Position numbers and translations under genes: made by a program. From Mycolicibacterium rhodesiae (lineage in GTDB: Bacteria > Actinomycetota > Actinomycetes > Mycobacteriales > Mycobacteriaceae), in NCBI RefSeq assembly GCF_002086695.1, contig NZ_MVIH01000003.1, forward strand, positions 434,001 through 498,000: 64,000 nucleotides of DNA, read 5' to 3'. The notes beneath the pieces are model-generated. The model was not told the DNA's origin. It searched no databases and worked only from the letters and a program-made list of their open reading frames with translations. Positions 1-8,811 of the stretch are shown here, piece after piece. Each line of letters begins with the position of its first letter. Position 1 is the first letter of the stretch.

Positions 1-2
1 AG

Positions 3-929
3 TGGCTGGTGAAATTCCGGGCCGACTCCCCGGGGTGGCCGCACGTGGTGCTGGCCGACTTCGTGGGTTCTTTCGACGAACAAGCACTCGAAACCTATCG
101 CCGTGCGGTCGCGGCACTGGATCGAAAGCTGGCAGACCGCGATCACTGGCAACGGTTCGAAATCGACGCAATGTTGCTCGAGCTCGCTGATCACGACGGT
201 GACGTCGACCGGGCCGTCCAGTTGCTCGCCCACCGGGAGGAACACCCGCAATACGGGGCGATCGTCGACCGGTTACGCGGCGCCAGCCGCGCTGAGGAAG
301 CCCTGGCATGGATCGACCGCGCAGTGGCCCAGGGGAGAGTCAGCAGTCAGGGCGGCGGCAACGAATACTGGCTGAGCCCCGACGATGTCGCTGCGACTTA
401 CCGAGACCTTGGCCGGATCGATGATGCGGTCGGCGTGCTTCGAACGGACTTCGTCCGAAGATCGTCGGTCGCCACCTATCGAGTCCTGATCGATTTCGCT
501 GCCGGCATCGACCGTGCCGATACCGAGCGCACCTGGGCCTTCGATCACGCGCGGCAACTGGCAGTGTCTGACCGCTTCGCGTTCGGCGCGGTTTTGGTTC
601 AGCTGTGTTTGAGCGAGGGTGACGTCGACGCTGCGTGGCACGCGGCCGAGCGTTATGGCCCCGGCTGGGCATGGAAGGAACTCGCCGACCGCGGCGCGGA
701 GGCTCGGCCGGTGGAAGCCGCAGACCTGTACCGTCCGCAGCTCGAGAGCGATCTCCGCTACCCCGATACCAAGCTCTATCCCGGTATTGCCGCGACGCTG
801 GCGACGATGAAGAAACTTTATGACCGCGGCGGTTGCAGCGCCGATTTCGCGTCCTTCATCGCGCAGATTCGCCAGGACTACGCGAGGCGACCCTCGCTGA
901 TGAAAGCCCTTGACGCTAAACGACTTTAA
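3..929 (+). CDS. SWIM/DUF6880-like helical-repeat protein, C-terminal part
   Basis: The reading frame is open to the left edge, so the gene is truncated by the window; the GTG at 9 is only the first possible start inside it. The visible 306 residues are almost all alpha-helical with TPR-like character (repeated EEALAWIDRAVAQG and DAVGVL type helices) and end in a basic tail, RRPSLMKALDAKRL. This layout and tail resemble the C-terminal half of SWIM zinc-finger / DUF6880 proteins common in actinobacteria. The SWIM motif itself would lie upstream and is not visible, so the family call is an inference. No enzymatic role can be assigned. Confidence 0.6.
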   Translation, partial: WLVKFRADSPGWPHVVLADFVGSFDEQALETYRRAVAALDRKLADRDHWQRFEIDAMLLELADHDGDVDRAVQLLAHREEHPQYGAIVDRLRGASRAEEALAWIDRAVAQGRVSSQGGGNEYWLSPDDVAATYRDLGRIDDAVGVLRTDFVRRSSVATYRVLIDFAAGIDRADTERTWAFDHARQLAVSDRFAFGAVLVQLCLSEGDVDAAWHAAERYGPGWAWKELADRGAEARPVEAADLYRPQLESDLRYPDTKLYPGIAATLATMKKLYDRGGCSADFASFIAQIRQDYARRPSLMKALDAKRL

Positions 930-931
930 CG

Positions 932-1414
932 CTATTCCAGAGTGAACCGGATCGCCGCCAGCTTGTTCACCTCGATCGCCTCGCGGAACTCTTCGACCGT
1001 CGGAATCCGATCATCGCGGAACTGAAGCCCCATCATCCGTTGCGCCCGCTTCACTCCATACGCCGACGCACACCGATGAAATAGCGACACCGTCTGCTCA
1101 CGGTCCTCGATCAGCTCGCCGCGCATCGGCCGCTCAACACCGTCGTACAACACCGACGCAGGAGCGCCGCCGCGGAAGTTCAGCTTCCACACGCTCCCGA
1201 TTAACGCATACAGATCGCCGTCGATGTGATGCGCAGAAACCGGCACCACGAACTCCCGCCCGGTCTTGCGCCCTTTGAACGACAGCACCATGAATTGCTT
1301 ACGCAGCCCACCGGCGAGCGGGGTGCGCAACAGATACCGCATGAGCGGGTTGACGGCCCGCATGATCGCATCCGGCGGAGGCGCCGGCGTGATCGCCGCT
1401 GTCTGATCTGCCAC
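932..1414 (-). CDS. Ddn-like deazaflavin-dependent nitroreductase family protein
   Basis: A protein of about 160 residues with the split-barrel pattern of the F420-dependent Ddn/nitroreductase family: LMRYLLRTPLAGGLRKQFMV, then FKGRKTGREFVVPVSA, then a Trp-containing GSVWKLNFRGGAPASV strand. Family members bind coenzyme F420 or are orphan F420-linked reductases; the substrate here is unknown. I chose the GTG at 1414 because the longer frame to 1462 adds a Cys/Arg-rich stretch that does not look like this family; an ATG at residue 18 of this version is another option. It converges with the preceding gene with a 2-nt gap and is divergent from the GH16 gene. Confidence 0.72.
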   Translation of the reverse strand: MADQTAAITPAPPPDAIMRAVNPLMRYLLRTPLAGGLRKQFMVLSFKGRKTGREFVVPVSAHHIDGDLYALIGSVWKLNFRGGAPASVLYDGVERPMRGELIEDREQTVSLFHRCASAYGVKRAQRMMGLQFRDDRIPTVEEFREAIEVNKLAAIRFTLE

Positions 1415-1514
1415 CCGACAACGGTACGACCGCAACAGGCATAACCGCAGCTCAATGCGCATACAGCCGACCGCAAGGTTGCGCCCAGTCCAACGCAGCG
1501 GCTTTCATGGGTCC

Positions 1515-2324
1515 ATGGATCGTCGCCAGATGCTCATGACCGCAGGCTTCGGCCTGCTGGTCGCCGCCACCAAGATCCCGCAGGCCGGCGCCGCCCCGTC
1601 GCGACCCGTCCCCGAGGCCCCGGCACCGCAGAACTACATCTTCCACGACGAATTCGACGGCCCCGCCGGCTCCGCCCCCGACCCGTCGAAGTGGACTACC
1701 GCGCTGGCCCGCGAATCGATGGAAGACCCCACCTTCTGGGAGCTGCCCGGCAACGTTGGCCAATACCGCGACGACCGCCGCAACGTCTACCTCGACGGCA
1801 ACTCCAACCTCGTCTTCCACGCCGCCAAAGACGGCCCCACCTACTACAGCGGCAAGATCTTCGGGAAGTGGCAGGGCGGCATCGGCCACACCTGGGAAGC
1901 CCGGATGAAGATGGACTGCCTGACCCCAGGCTGCTGGCCCGCGTTCTACCTATCCAACGAGAGCCCCGTCAACGGCGGCGAAGTCGACGTCATGGAGTGG
2001 TACGGCAACGGCAAGTGGGCCCCCGGCACCGCGGTGCACGCCAAGCTCAACGGCGGCGAACACGTCAGCCAGACGATCTCCGTCGACAGCGCCTGGCACA
2101 CCTGGCGCGTGGTGTGGGACGACGCCGGCATGCGGTTCTCCAAGGACGGTGCGGCGCCCTACTTCAACGTGCCGGCGCGTTCACTTCCGGACTGGCAGTT
2201 CAACGACCCGGGCTACTCGATGATGCCGGTGTTCGACCTCGCGGTCGCCGGCTCCGGTGGTGGTGATCCCACCGGCGGCAGCTACCCCGCCAACATGCTG
2301 ATCGACTACATCCGCGTCTGGTAA
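1515..2324 (+). CDS. Secreted glycoside hydrolase family 16 protein
   Basis: A 269-residue protein starting at the ATG at 1515, where the N-terminus MDRRQMLMTAGFGLLVAA looks like a twin-arginine or Sec signal ending near AGA. The mature part has the GH16 beta-jelly-roll pattern (FHDEFDG near the start, WEARMK, PAFYLSNES) and the catalytic signature E156-x-D158-x-x-E161 (GGEVDVMEW), where the two Glu act as nucleophile and acid/base. GH16 enzymes cut beta-1,3 or mixed-linkage glucans, agar, carrageenan or related polymers; the exact substrate cannot be read here. The enzyme is probably exported. An upstream in-frame ATG at 1455 would bury the signal peptide and is unlikely. Confidence 0.85.
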   Translation: MDRRQMLMTAGFGLLVAATKIPQAGAAPSRPVPEAPAPQNYIFHDEFDGPAGSAPDPSKWTTALARESMEDPTFWELPGNVGQYRDDRRNVYLDGNSNLVFHAAKDGPTYYSGKIFGKWQGGIGHTWEARMKMDCLTPGCWPAFYLSNESPVNGGEVDVMEWYGNGKWAPGTAVHAKLNGGEHVSQTISVDSAWHTWRVVWDDAGMRFSKDGAAPYFNVPARSLPDWQFNDPGYSMMPVFDLAVAGSGGGDPTGGSYPANMLIDYIRVW

Positions 2325-2330
2325 ACGCCT

Positions 2331-2392
2331 CATCGAGACTGCGCTCAGATCGCAAATTGGCGAAAAATGGCGATCTGTATGCAATCTCGATG
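2331..2392. terminator. Long imperfect inverted repeat after the GH16 gene
   Basis: Left arm 2331-2353 and right arm 2370-2392 are reverse complements over 23 bp with four mismatches, around a 16-nt apex containing TTGGCGA. It starts 7 nt after the GH16 stop. There is no long U tract, as is usual for mycobacterial terminators, so termination is inferred from position and stem strength. Confidence 0.6.
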
Positions 2393-2610
2393 TGCTGACC
2401 GCAGAGTCGAAACCCTAAAGCGCGCTGGGGTAATGGGGTTGTCCAGGACGCGATATCGCCGGTGATATCACGTTCCAGAACAACGCCATAACCACCGGGA
2501 GCGTGCGGACTCGATCGGCGGACGCCCAGCGCCGAGCGTGCGCCCTATCGGTGGCGAATCGTCAAGAAGTCGACGACAACGCCCACGCTGGGCGGGGAAG
2601 CATCTCGAGT

Positions 2611-2658
2611 GTGGGCCTCGTGCACGCATTTTGGCGATTTCGCGTGCATAGGCCCCAC
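2611..2658. terminator. Inverted repeat downstream of the mce-locus TetR gene
   Basis: GTGGGCC-TCGTGCACGC on the left pairs with GCGTGCATAGGCCCCAC on the right (one bulge, two mismatches) around an AT-rich apex that again contains TTGGCGA. It lies 11 nt past the stop codon of the minus-strand TetR gene, so it most likely ends the mce operon transcript and may also stop read-through from the GH16 side. Confidence 0.55.
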
Positions 2659-2669
2659 AGTCGAAACCC

Positions 2670-3896
2670 CTACCGTCGACGCCGCACCGGCCGGCCCAGC
2701 AGCGTGACCTCCATCAGCCGCCGGATCGTCGCCACCGACTCCGGCCCGGATTCGCGCGCGAACAGCCGCCGGAAGTCCACCGTCAGCGCCAAGGCTGCGC
2801 CCACCGCATACCGTGCAGCGCCGACCTTCATCTCCGGGCGCGCAGTCGTCACCAACCGCGCCCACGCATCCATCGTCGACGATTCGATGGTCTCCAATAC
2901 GCGAAGATCGCCCGGCGGAACATTGTGCCGCTCCGTGTAATACACGTACGGCAGGTCCGGCCACTCCATCACCCGGCCGAGGTACTCGTCGATCACTTCG
3001 TCCAGTGCCTCCTCCGGATCGGAGGTGCGGGACAGCGCGGCGGCGGTGTCGCTCGAATGCTGGTCGGCCGCGCGTCGATACGCCAGCGCCAGAATGTCCG
3101 CCTTACCGGGGAATGACCGGTACAGCCCCGACGCCTGGATGCCCACCGCCGACGCGATGTCCTCCATGCTCGTATTGCGATACCCGTTCTCGTAGAACAA
3201 CCGCACCGATTCGAACAGCACATGCTCGTACATACCGGCCTCGGCGCCGATGGTCAGAGGCTCGGGCCGTGACACCGCGCGGCGCCGCCCCACGGGTAGC
3301 TCGGCGGCCAGCACGTCGGCCGTCATCGTGTTCAACACCGACCGGATCTCGCCCACGGCAAGCGGATTGGAGTGATCCGTGATGCTGCCGATCACGGTCA
3401 GGGCAGCCGACGACAGTGTCCACGCCTGACTCGCGCGCAGTTTGGGCCTCAGCGCGAGCAACGGAAGGTGCAGGCGCTCGTTCACGACCTTGAGCTGGTG
3501 AACCAGGATCGCACGGTCGTCGTCCTTGAGATACCGCGCTTCCCACCGATACAGCCCACCGGCCGCCCGGTTCGTGATCGTGGCGTCGACCAATGCAGAT
3601 ATCAACGCCTGCAACGTTTCTGCGGGATTGGCGTCGGCTGCGTCATCGGCGAACGCGGTGACGTCGACGAGCATCTGACTCAGCCCCAGCACGGCGTCGC
3701 GGAACAGGTCGTACTTGCTGGGGGAGTGCCGATACAGCGCGGCGGGCGTGATGCCGACCCGGGCGGCGATGTCCTCCATGCTGACGGCGTGATAACCCTG
3801 CGACCCGAACGCATCGGCCGACGCCCGCGCTATCTGCGCCTTGCGATCCTTGGGCCGCCGCCGAACACCGGGTTCGCCTTCTGACACGGATTCCAC
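2670..3896 (-). CDS. TetR-family regulator with two tandem TetR domains
   Basis: A 408-residue protein, about twice the usual TetR length. It has two complete N-terminal-type HTH domains: residues about 15-65 (ADAFGSQGYHAVSMEDIAAR, then AALYRHSPSKYDLF) and about 222-275 (SVRLFYENGYRNTSMEDIAS, then GLYRSFPGKADIL), each followed by a helical ligand-binding-like region. Duplicated TetR proteins of this size often accompany mycobacterial lipid-import loci. It is the last gene of the mce operon, 6 nt after the RsiV-like gene, so it probably controls the whole locus including itself. Palindromes upstream of yrbEA (14015-14026, 14079-14090) are candidate targets. The effector, perhaps a lipid or steroid, is unknown. 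Confidence 0.85.
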   Translation of the reverse strand: MESVSEGEPGVRRRPKDRKAQIARASADAFGSQGYHAVSMEDIAARVGITPAALYRHSPSKYDLFRDAVLGLSQMLVDVTAFADDAADANPAETLQALISALVDATITNRAAGGLYRWEARYLKDDDRAILVHQLKVVNERLHLPLLALRPKLRASQAWTLSSAALTVIGSITDHSNPLAVGEIRSVLNTMTADVLAAELPVGRRRAVSRPEPLTIGAEAGMYEHVLFESVRLFYENGYRNTSMEDIASAVGIQASGLYRSFPGKADILALAYRRAADQHSSDTAAALSRTSDPEEALDEVIDEYLGRVMEWPDLPYVYYTERHNVPPGDLRVLETIESSTMDAWARLVTTARPEMKVGAARYAVGAALALTVDFRRLFARESGPESVATIRRLMEVTLLGRPVRRRR

Positions 3897-3902
3897 GCTA
3901 GA

Positions 3903-4679
3903 TCACACCCCGCCGAACTCGGGCCGCAGCACCGAACTCAGCGCCGACAATGGAATGTGCACCTGCACGGTGCCGCCGTCCATCGACCACTGCATGGTGC
4001 CGGGCGTGTAGTCGAGCGGCGTGTCATGGGCGACCGGATAGTCCGGCATGTACAGGATCAGCTCGTCACCGCTCAACGCCCACGCCTTGTAGCCGCCGGA
4101 GTACACCTTGTCCGGCCCCCACCGGTCCGCCACGAACGGATACGTGCCCGGCTGATGCTGCGGCGGCGCGGCGTCCAACGCATCCTGAACGAAGGGCGCG
4201 CCCAGCGACGCGATCGCTCCGAGGTCCACTCCGGGCTTGAGCACGTCGACCAGGCCCAGCCGAACGCCGCGGCCCATGTCCCAGGTGAACGTGCGAAAAG
4301 CGTTGTTAACTCTGGGTCCGTCGGCGTGATAGTCCTCGTGGAACACCACGCTCAGCACGTCGCCGCGTTGCAGGATCTGGAAGTTCTCCTCACCGAAGCT
4401 GTCGGCCACCATGTGCACGCCGACGTTGCGCCAGTTGTTGACCAACTGCGTGAGGTAGTCGCGAATGGTCGGTCCGGTCACCGGGTTGTCGACCAGATCG
4501 CCGGGCACCGCCACCTTGATATCGCGGACGGCCTTGCGCTCCGAGAGCACCGAGGTGTGACAGTAGGCGCCGTCCCAATCGGTACCCAGACCGGCGCACA
4601 GATCCGGTGCCGACGCGCCGGCCACCGGAGCCGCCGCAACCGCGGCCGCAGCGAGAACGCCGGACAACCGAACAAACAT
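3903..4679 (-). CDS. Secreted RsiV/DUF3298-type protein of the mce operon
   Basis: A 258-residue protein with a clear Sec signal (MFVRLSGVLAAAAVAAAP, cleavage near AGASA) and a mature domain of RsiV/MPT64 type: LTQLVNNWRNVGVHMVAD, SVVFHEDYHADGPR and a C-terminal VQVHIPLSALSSVL. In other proteins this fold is extracytoplasmic and some members bind lysozyme or other ligands, but no catalytic site is known. The start ATG overlaps the stop of the preceding Mas gene by one base (TGATG), so translation is coupled and the protein probably works with the Mce complex at the cell envelope. The exact role is unknown. Confidence 0.75.
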   Translation of the reverse strand: MFVRLSGVLAAAAVAAAPVAGASAPDLCAGLGTDWDGAYCHTSVLSERKAVRDIKVAVPGDLVDNPVTGPTIRDYLTQLVNNWRNVGVHMVADSFGEENFQILQRGDVLSVVFHEDYHADGPRVNNAFRTFTWDMGRGVRLGLVDVLKPGVDLGAIASLGAPFVQDALDAAPPQHQPGTYPFVADRWGPDKVYSGGYKAWALSGDELILYMPDYPVAHDTPLDYTPGTMQWSMDGGTVQVHIPLSALSSVLRPEFGGV

Positions 4680-5245
4680 CAGGGGAGTTCGACTTTGCTT
4701 GCCCGCCAGGCTCCGTCAACCTTGTCCATCGTCATCTTGACCCGGCTGCGGTCGATCCGCGGGTCCGGCGCCGCCTTATTGGCCACCGTCTGGTCGACGA
4801 ACATCAACACGACCACCTTGTCGGGCGTCGCCGACTTGACCGCCGAATCGATCACCACACCATGCGCGGTGGCCTTGTTGTCCAGCAGCAGCTGACGCAG
4901 TTGCGCGCTGGATTGCGAGTACATGTCCTTGAATTCGCCGGTCGCCCCGTTGAGGACGTCGGCGAAGTTCTGGTCGACGTTGTTGGAGTCGATGCTCGTC
5001 AGCACCTGCGCATAGCGCACGGCCGCGGCCTGCCCGTCGCGGGACGCCACCTCGACCCGATGCTGCTGCCACGCCTGCCAGCCCAGGAAGCCGGATCCGC
5101 CGAGCAGCGCAACGATCAACGCGCCCAGCAACACTCGCCGGATCAGAGGCCAGCGTCGCCGCGTGTTCGGCTCGTCGGAGGCAACCTCGTCAGCCGTCTC
5201 CTCCGCGGCCGAGACCTCGGGTTCGATGTCAGTCGTCGCAGTCAT
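4679..5245 (-). CDS. Mce-associated membrane protein (Mas)
   Basis: A 188-residue protein starting at the ATG at 5245, preceded by GAGGAG seven bases upstream; the longer frame to 5356 runs into mceF. An acidic N-terminus (about 40 residues) is followed by basic residues, one membrane segment (LIRRVLLGALIVALLGGSGF, about 47-66) and an extracytoplasmic domain with a cystatin/NTF2-like pattern (YAQVLTSIDSNNVDQNFADV, GEFKDMYSQSSAQLRQLLL). Mas proteins are encoded at the ends of mce operons and are thought to stabilise or assist the Mce lipid importer. It lies 10 nt after mceF in the same operon. Confidence 0.85.
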   Translation of the reverse strand: MTATTDIEPEVSAAEETADEVASDEPNTRRRWPLIRRVLLGALIVALLGGSGFLGWQAWQQHRVEVASRDGQAAAVRYAQVLTSIDSNNVDQNFADVLNGATGEFKDMYSQSSAQLRQLLLDNKATAHGVVIDSAVKSATPDKVVVLMFVDQTVANKAAPDPRIDRSRVKMTMDKVDGAWRASKVELP

Positions 5246-5255
5246 CACAATCTCC

Positions 5256-6506
5256 TCAACTCGGCGGTTCGATCGGCAGCACAGGGCCGCCGTACGGGGT
5301 CGGAATGGTGTAGCGGCCCTTGGGTGTCGGGTCCGTGGTGGCGCCCAGGTCGGCACCCGGGGGCGGCCCGGCGGTGTCGTCGCCGGCCGGCCGCGGTGCG
5401 TTCTTGGCGCCGCGGATCAGCACCGCGGGATCGTCGTCGCGGCAGTAGGTGTACAGGTAGGGCTCGGGGTAGTCGGCTGACGACGCAGGCCGCCGAGGCG
5501 TGCCGTAGTCACACGCGTAGCGCGGGTAGATGTCGGCGGTCGCCCACAGGCCGTGGTCGTGCATCACCGTGCTCCACGCGTCGAGCAGCGACCCGCGATA
5601 ATCCGGGAACAGCGCGTTGAGGGCCGGCACTCGGACGTACAACAGTTGCGACGCGGTGGCCATGCTGGTCAACAGCCCCACCATGGTGTCGGAGTTGTCG
5701 GTGAACAGGTTGTCGGTGGCCGACAGTGTCTGGGGCGTCTGGTCGACCAACCGCCGGTACCCGTCGACCATCTTGTTCACCCCGACGAAGGTGCGCGCGA
5801 GGTTGCCGCTGGCTACCTTGATGCCCGCGTTCTTGTCGGCCGCCGTGGTCAGCACGATCCGGCTGGTCCGCAGAATGCTCGTGGTCTGCGGCAGAACCGA
5901 ATCCAGGGTGGAGAGCAGGAATGTGCCGCCGTCGATGATGTCGGCCAGCTTCTGCGGGCCCTCCTTGGTCAGGCTGAGCTCCTTCTTGATCAGCTCGAGC
6001 TTGGCCGGGTCGACCTGCTTCAGCATCCCGTCGGCATGGGCGAGGACGTCGGCCAGACTGACCGGCACCGACGTCTTGCTCTGCGCGATCACGCTGCCGT
6101 CGTGGAGGTAGGGGCCGGCGTCGGAATCCGGTGCGAATTCGATGTACTGCTCACCGGCCGGGGACAGCCCCGATACCCGCACCGGGCTCGCCGCCGGGAT
6201 CCGCACGTCCGAGCGCACCGTCGCCACCGCGTTGACGCCGTCGGGTGTGATCGCCAGCGACTGCACCCGCCCGATCGCCACCCCGCGCAGTGTGACGTCC
6301 TGATTGGGCAGCAGGCCGCCGGATTCCGGCAACTGGATGGTCACCCGGTACGCCGAGTCGAATGGTGACACCCGCAACGCGCCGAGCATCACGTAGGCGG
6401 CGCCGACCACCAGGGTCATCACCAAACCCGCTGTCGAGAGCCATAATCGCTGTCGATAGCCGAATCTGACCACCCGGACCAGGAGGTCGGCGGCGTGAGA
6501 GATCAT
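5256..6506 (-). CDS. Mce family protein, MceF position
   Basis: A 416-residue Mce protein. One N-terminal membrane anchor (about residues 21-45, LSTAGLVMTLVVGAAYVMLG) precedes the MlaD/MCE domain (about 50-130, with LPNQDVTLRGVAIGRV and GEQYIEFAP), then a long helical region and a Pro-rich C-terminus. The set of six MceA-F proteins is thought to form the tunnel or needle that carries lipid through the cell envelope to the YrbE permease. It starts within the last 4 nt of mceE (ATGA). It is the sixth of six mce genes; the numbered mce family (mce1 to mce9) cannot be fixed without phylogeny. Confidence 0.93.
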   Translation of the reverse strand: MISHAADLLVRVVRFGYRQRLWLSTAGLVMTLVVGAAYVMLGALRVSPFDSAYRVTIQLPESGGLLPNQDVTLRGVAIGRVQSLAITPDGVNAVATVRSDVRIPAASPVRVSGLSPAGEQYIEFAPDSDAGPYLHDGSVIAQSKTSVPVSLADVLAHADGMLKQVDPAKLELIKKELSLTKEGPQKLADIIDGGTFLLSTLDSVLPQTTSILRTSRIVLTTAADKNAGIKVASGNLARTFVGVNKMVDGYRRLVDQTPQTLSATDNLFTDNSDTMVGLLTSMATASQLLYVRVPALNALFPDYRGSLLDAWSTVMHDHGLWATADIYPRYACDYGTPRRPASSADYPEPYLYTYCRDDDPAVLIRGAKNAPRPAGDDTAGPPPGADLGATTDPTPKGRYTIPTPYGGPVLPIEPPS

Positions 6507-7705
6507 GGCGGCGGCTCCGACGGCGGCGGTCCCGGCGGCGGCCCCTGGGGCGCGACGATCAACTGCCCCGGATCAGTCGGGCTCGGCAGCACCGGCACCT
6601 GCGGCACACCGGGACCGGACCCGACGACCCGCTGCTGCAAGCGCCACAGCGTGTACTTGAACGAGCCGACCATCTGCGCCCAGTCGTAGCGCTTGGGCCC
6701 GTGGAACCCGGGGTCGCCGAGGAAGCCGGCATCGGGCATCGAGCCGAGCACCAGCCGGTCGATACTGGCCCGCACCGAAAACGCGTTGCTGGCAGTCGCT
6801 TTGATGATCGGCGGCATCAACCGGTTCAAGGCGGCCAGATTCGCGTCCGGCGCCAGGACAAGGTCATTCCACGACCGCGCGATGGTGTTGGCGTCGCCGA
6901 TCACACTGCGCCCGCTGGTGTCGGTGCCCGCGATCGACGGGAACTTCTCCAACTGCTTGCTGGTGTCACCGGCCTGCTGGACGACGTCGGCGACGGTGTC
7001 GGCGTTGGCGGCCAGCGTATCGGTCGCCGGACCCGCAGCCACCATCACCTCGGTCAGCGCCTGGTTCTTGGCGTCGAGTTCGCCGGCCAGTCGCGAGGTT
7101 TCGGTCAACGCATCCGAGATCTGGTCGGAGCGCGCGGTCAGCTTGGACAGTGTGCCGTTGGTCTTGGCGATCAGGTCGCCGAACGCCTGGCCCTGATCTC
7201 CGGTCGCCTTACCCATCCCGTTGATGATGTTGGTGAAGTTGCGCACCGCGCCGCCGTTCACCATCACCGCCGCCGAACTGAGCACCGATTCGACCGTCGC
7301 CGCGGCGGCGGTCTTGTCCAGGCCGATGGTGTCGCCGTCCTTCAACAACGGCGTCGCCGGGGAGGCTCCGGGAGGGGGCTTCAGCGCGATGAACACATCG
7401 CCCAGCGGGGTGGCCGAGCGCAATTCGGCTGTGCTGCCCTGCGGCAGCCGCACTCCGTCCATGATCCGGATGGTGGTGACGGCGGTGTAGTTGTGCGCCA
7501 CCATCGATTCCATCTGGCCCACATCGGCACCGGCGAGTTTCACCTTGGCCTCCGCGGGCAGGTTCAGCGCGTTGGAGAACACCGCGGTGATCCGGTAGCC
7601 GCCGTTGCCGACGGTGGGTGCCGGCAGCGGCAGGCTGGACAGCCCATTCGACGAGCACGCCGTGGCACCGACCGCCACCACCAGAATCGCTACGCAGCGC
7701 TTCAT
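6503..7705 (-). CDS. Mce family lipoprotein, MceE (LprK/LprN type)
   Basis: A 400-residue Mce protein with a lipoprotein signal: MKRCVAILVVAVGATAC, with Cys17 as the likely lipidated residue followed by SSNG. The MlaD/MCE domain follows (about 36-115, FSNALNLPAEAKVKLAGADV), then helices and a very Pro-rich C-terminus. In every complete mce operon the fifth gene is the lipoprotein, which matches its place here. The start overlaps the mceD stop by 4 nt and the stop overlaps the mceF start by 4 nt, so the mce genes are translationally coupled. Confidence 0.94.
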   Translation of the reverse strand: MKRCVAILVVAVGATACSSNGLSSLPLPAPTVGNGGYRITAVFSNALNLPAEAKVKLAGADVGQMESMVAHNYTAVTTIRIMDGVRLPQGSTAELRSATPLGDVFIALKPPPGASPATPLLKDGDTIGLDKTAAAATVESVLSSAAVMVNGGAVRNFTNIINGMGKATGDQGQAFGDLIAKTNGTLSKLTARSDQISDALTETSRLAGELDAKNQALTEVMVAAGPATDTLAANADTVADVVQQAGDTSKQLEKFPSIAGTDTSGRSVIGDANTIARSWNDLVLAPDANLAALNRLMPPIIKATASNAFSVRASIDRLVLGSMPDAGFLGDPGFHGPKRYDWAQMVGSFKYTLWRLQQRVVGSGPGVPQVPVLPSPTDPGQLIVAPQGPPPGPPPSEPPP

Positions 7706-8811
7706 TTCTGGCCCATCGCAGCCATGCCGTCCAGCACATAGGACAGGCCAAAGTCCGGCCCGAAGTCCTGCAATGTGCCGGTGCTGCAGCCCAACTGGCG
7801 CAGGCCCATCAGGTTGCAGATCTCTTTGGTGTACTGGCTGTCGAACAGCACCCGGTCAGTAAGCACCCGGGCGCGCGCGGCGCCGTTGTTCTGGTCGACG
7901 ACGTTGTACATGTTGTCCAGCGTCAGCGGCGCGACGTCGATGAACTCCTTGAGATCACGCTGCCGTTCGACGAGGGTGTTGGCCGTCGTATTGCCATTGT
8001 TGACAACGGCTTTGATGTTGTCCCTGTTCTTCTCCAGGAAGTCACCGACTTGGGTGAGCAGGGTGTTCATCGTCTTGCCGGTGGTGCCGCTGCCGAAGTC
8101 TTCGTCGTTGACGATCTGGCTCAGCTGGCGCACCGTGGTGCCGAAGTCGCGCAACGTGGCGTCATTGTCGGCGGCGGCCTGCAACAACGAGCTCAGGTTG
8201 CGCACGATCGTGGTCAGCTGATCGCGGGTCTGTTCGCCGCCGTCGGCGGACAGGCGCAACGCATTCGACAGCTGGCCCAGTGCGTCCTTGATCTTCTGCC
8301 CGTTACCGTCGGCGATCGCCGCACCCGAGTTGACCACGTCGGCCACCGGACCGTTGCCGTTCCCGTCGCCCTTGAGCGACGTCGAGATCTTGTCCAGCAC
8401 TCCGAGCACCCGGGCGAACTCGACCGGCGTCTTGGTGCGCGGCAGGCCGATGGTGTCGTTGTTCTTCAGCACCGGGCCGCCGCGGTACGGCGGCGTCAGC
8501 TCGATCTGCCGGTCGGTGAGGATCGACGTCGAGATCGTCACCGCCTGCGCATCGGCCGGGATCTGCACGTCGCGGTCGACGGTGAACTGCACCTCGACGT
8601 AGCCGCTCTTCGGGGTGATCGCGGTGACCTTGCCGACCGGCATGCCGAGCACTGCGACCGTGTTGTCGACATAAAGCCCTGCGGCGCTGTCGAATTGAGC
8701 GGTCAGCGTGATGTGGTCAGTGGTCGAGCGGAAGTACACCCACGCCACCGTGACCACGGACGCCACGACCACCACGGCCACCGTCACGAGAGCCAACAGC
8801 CGCGCGCTCAC
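7702..8811 (-). CDS. Mce family protein, MceD position
   Basis: A 369-residue Mce protein. I placed the start at the GTG at 8811, which overlaps the mceC stop by 4 nt (GTGA), as at other junctions in this operon; the longer frame to 8877 would read back into mceC. The N-terminus SARLLALVTVAVVVVASVVT is the membrane anchor, followed by the MlaD/MCE domain (LYVDNTVAVLGMPVGKVTAI, YVEVQFTVD) and helical C-terminal regions. It acts as part of the extracytoplasmic Mce lipid conduit. Confidence 0.93.
   Translation of the reverse strand: MSARLLALVTVAVVVVASVVTVAWVYFRSTTDHITLTAQFDSAAGLYVDNTVAVLGMPVGKVTAITPKSGYVEVQFTVDRDVQIPADAQAVTISTSILTDRQIELTPPYRGGPVLKNNDTIGLPRTKTPVEFARVLGVLDKISTSLKGDGNGNGPVADVVNSGAAIADGNGQKIKDALGQLSNALRLSADGGEQTRDQLTTIVRNLSSLLQAAADNDATLRDFGTTVRQLSQIVNDEDFGSGTTGKTMNTLLTQVGDFLEKNRDNIKAVVNNGNTTANTLVERQRDLKEFIDVAPLTLDNMYNVVDQNNGAARARVLTDRVLFDSQYTKEICNLMGLRQLGCSTGTLQDFGPDFGLSYVLDGMAAMGQK

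Larger units (their letters stand above)
2325..2669. other. Convergent intergenic region holding two hairpins
   Basis: The space between the convergent GH16 and TetR genes holds no credible gene. It contains two long inverted repeats, 2331-2392 and 2611-2658, each next to the 3' end of one of the flanking genes. The in-frame stretch 2503-2940 on the plus strand is antisense to the TetR gene and has no family signal. Confidence 0.7.
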
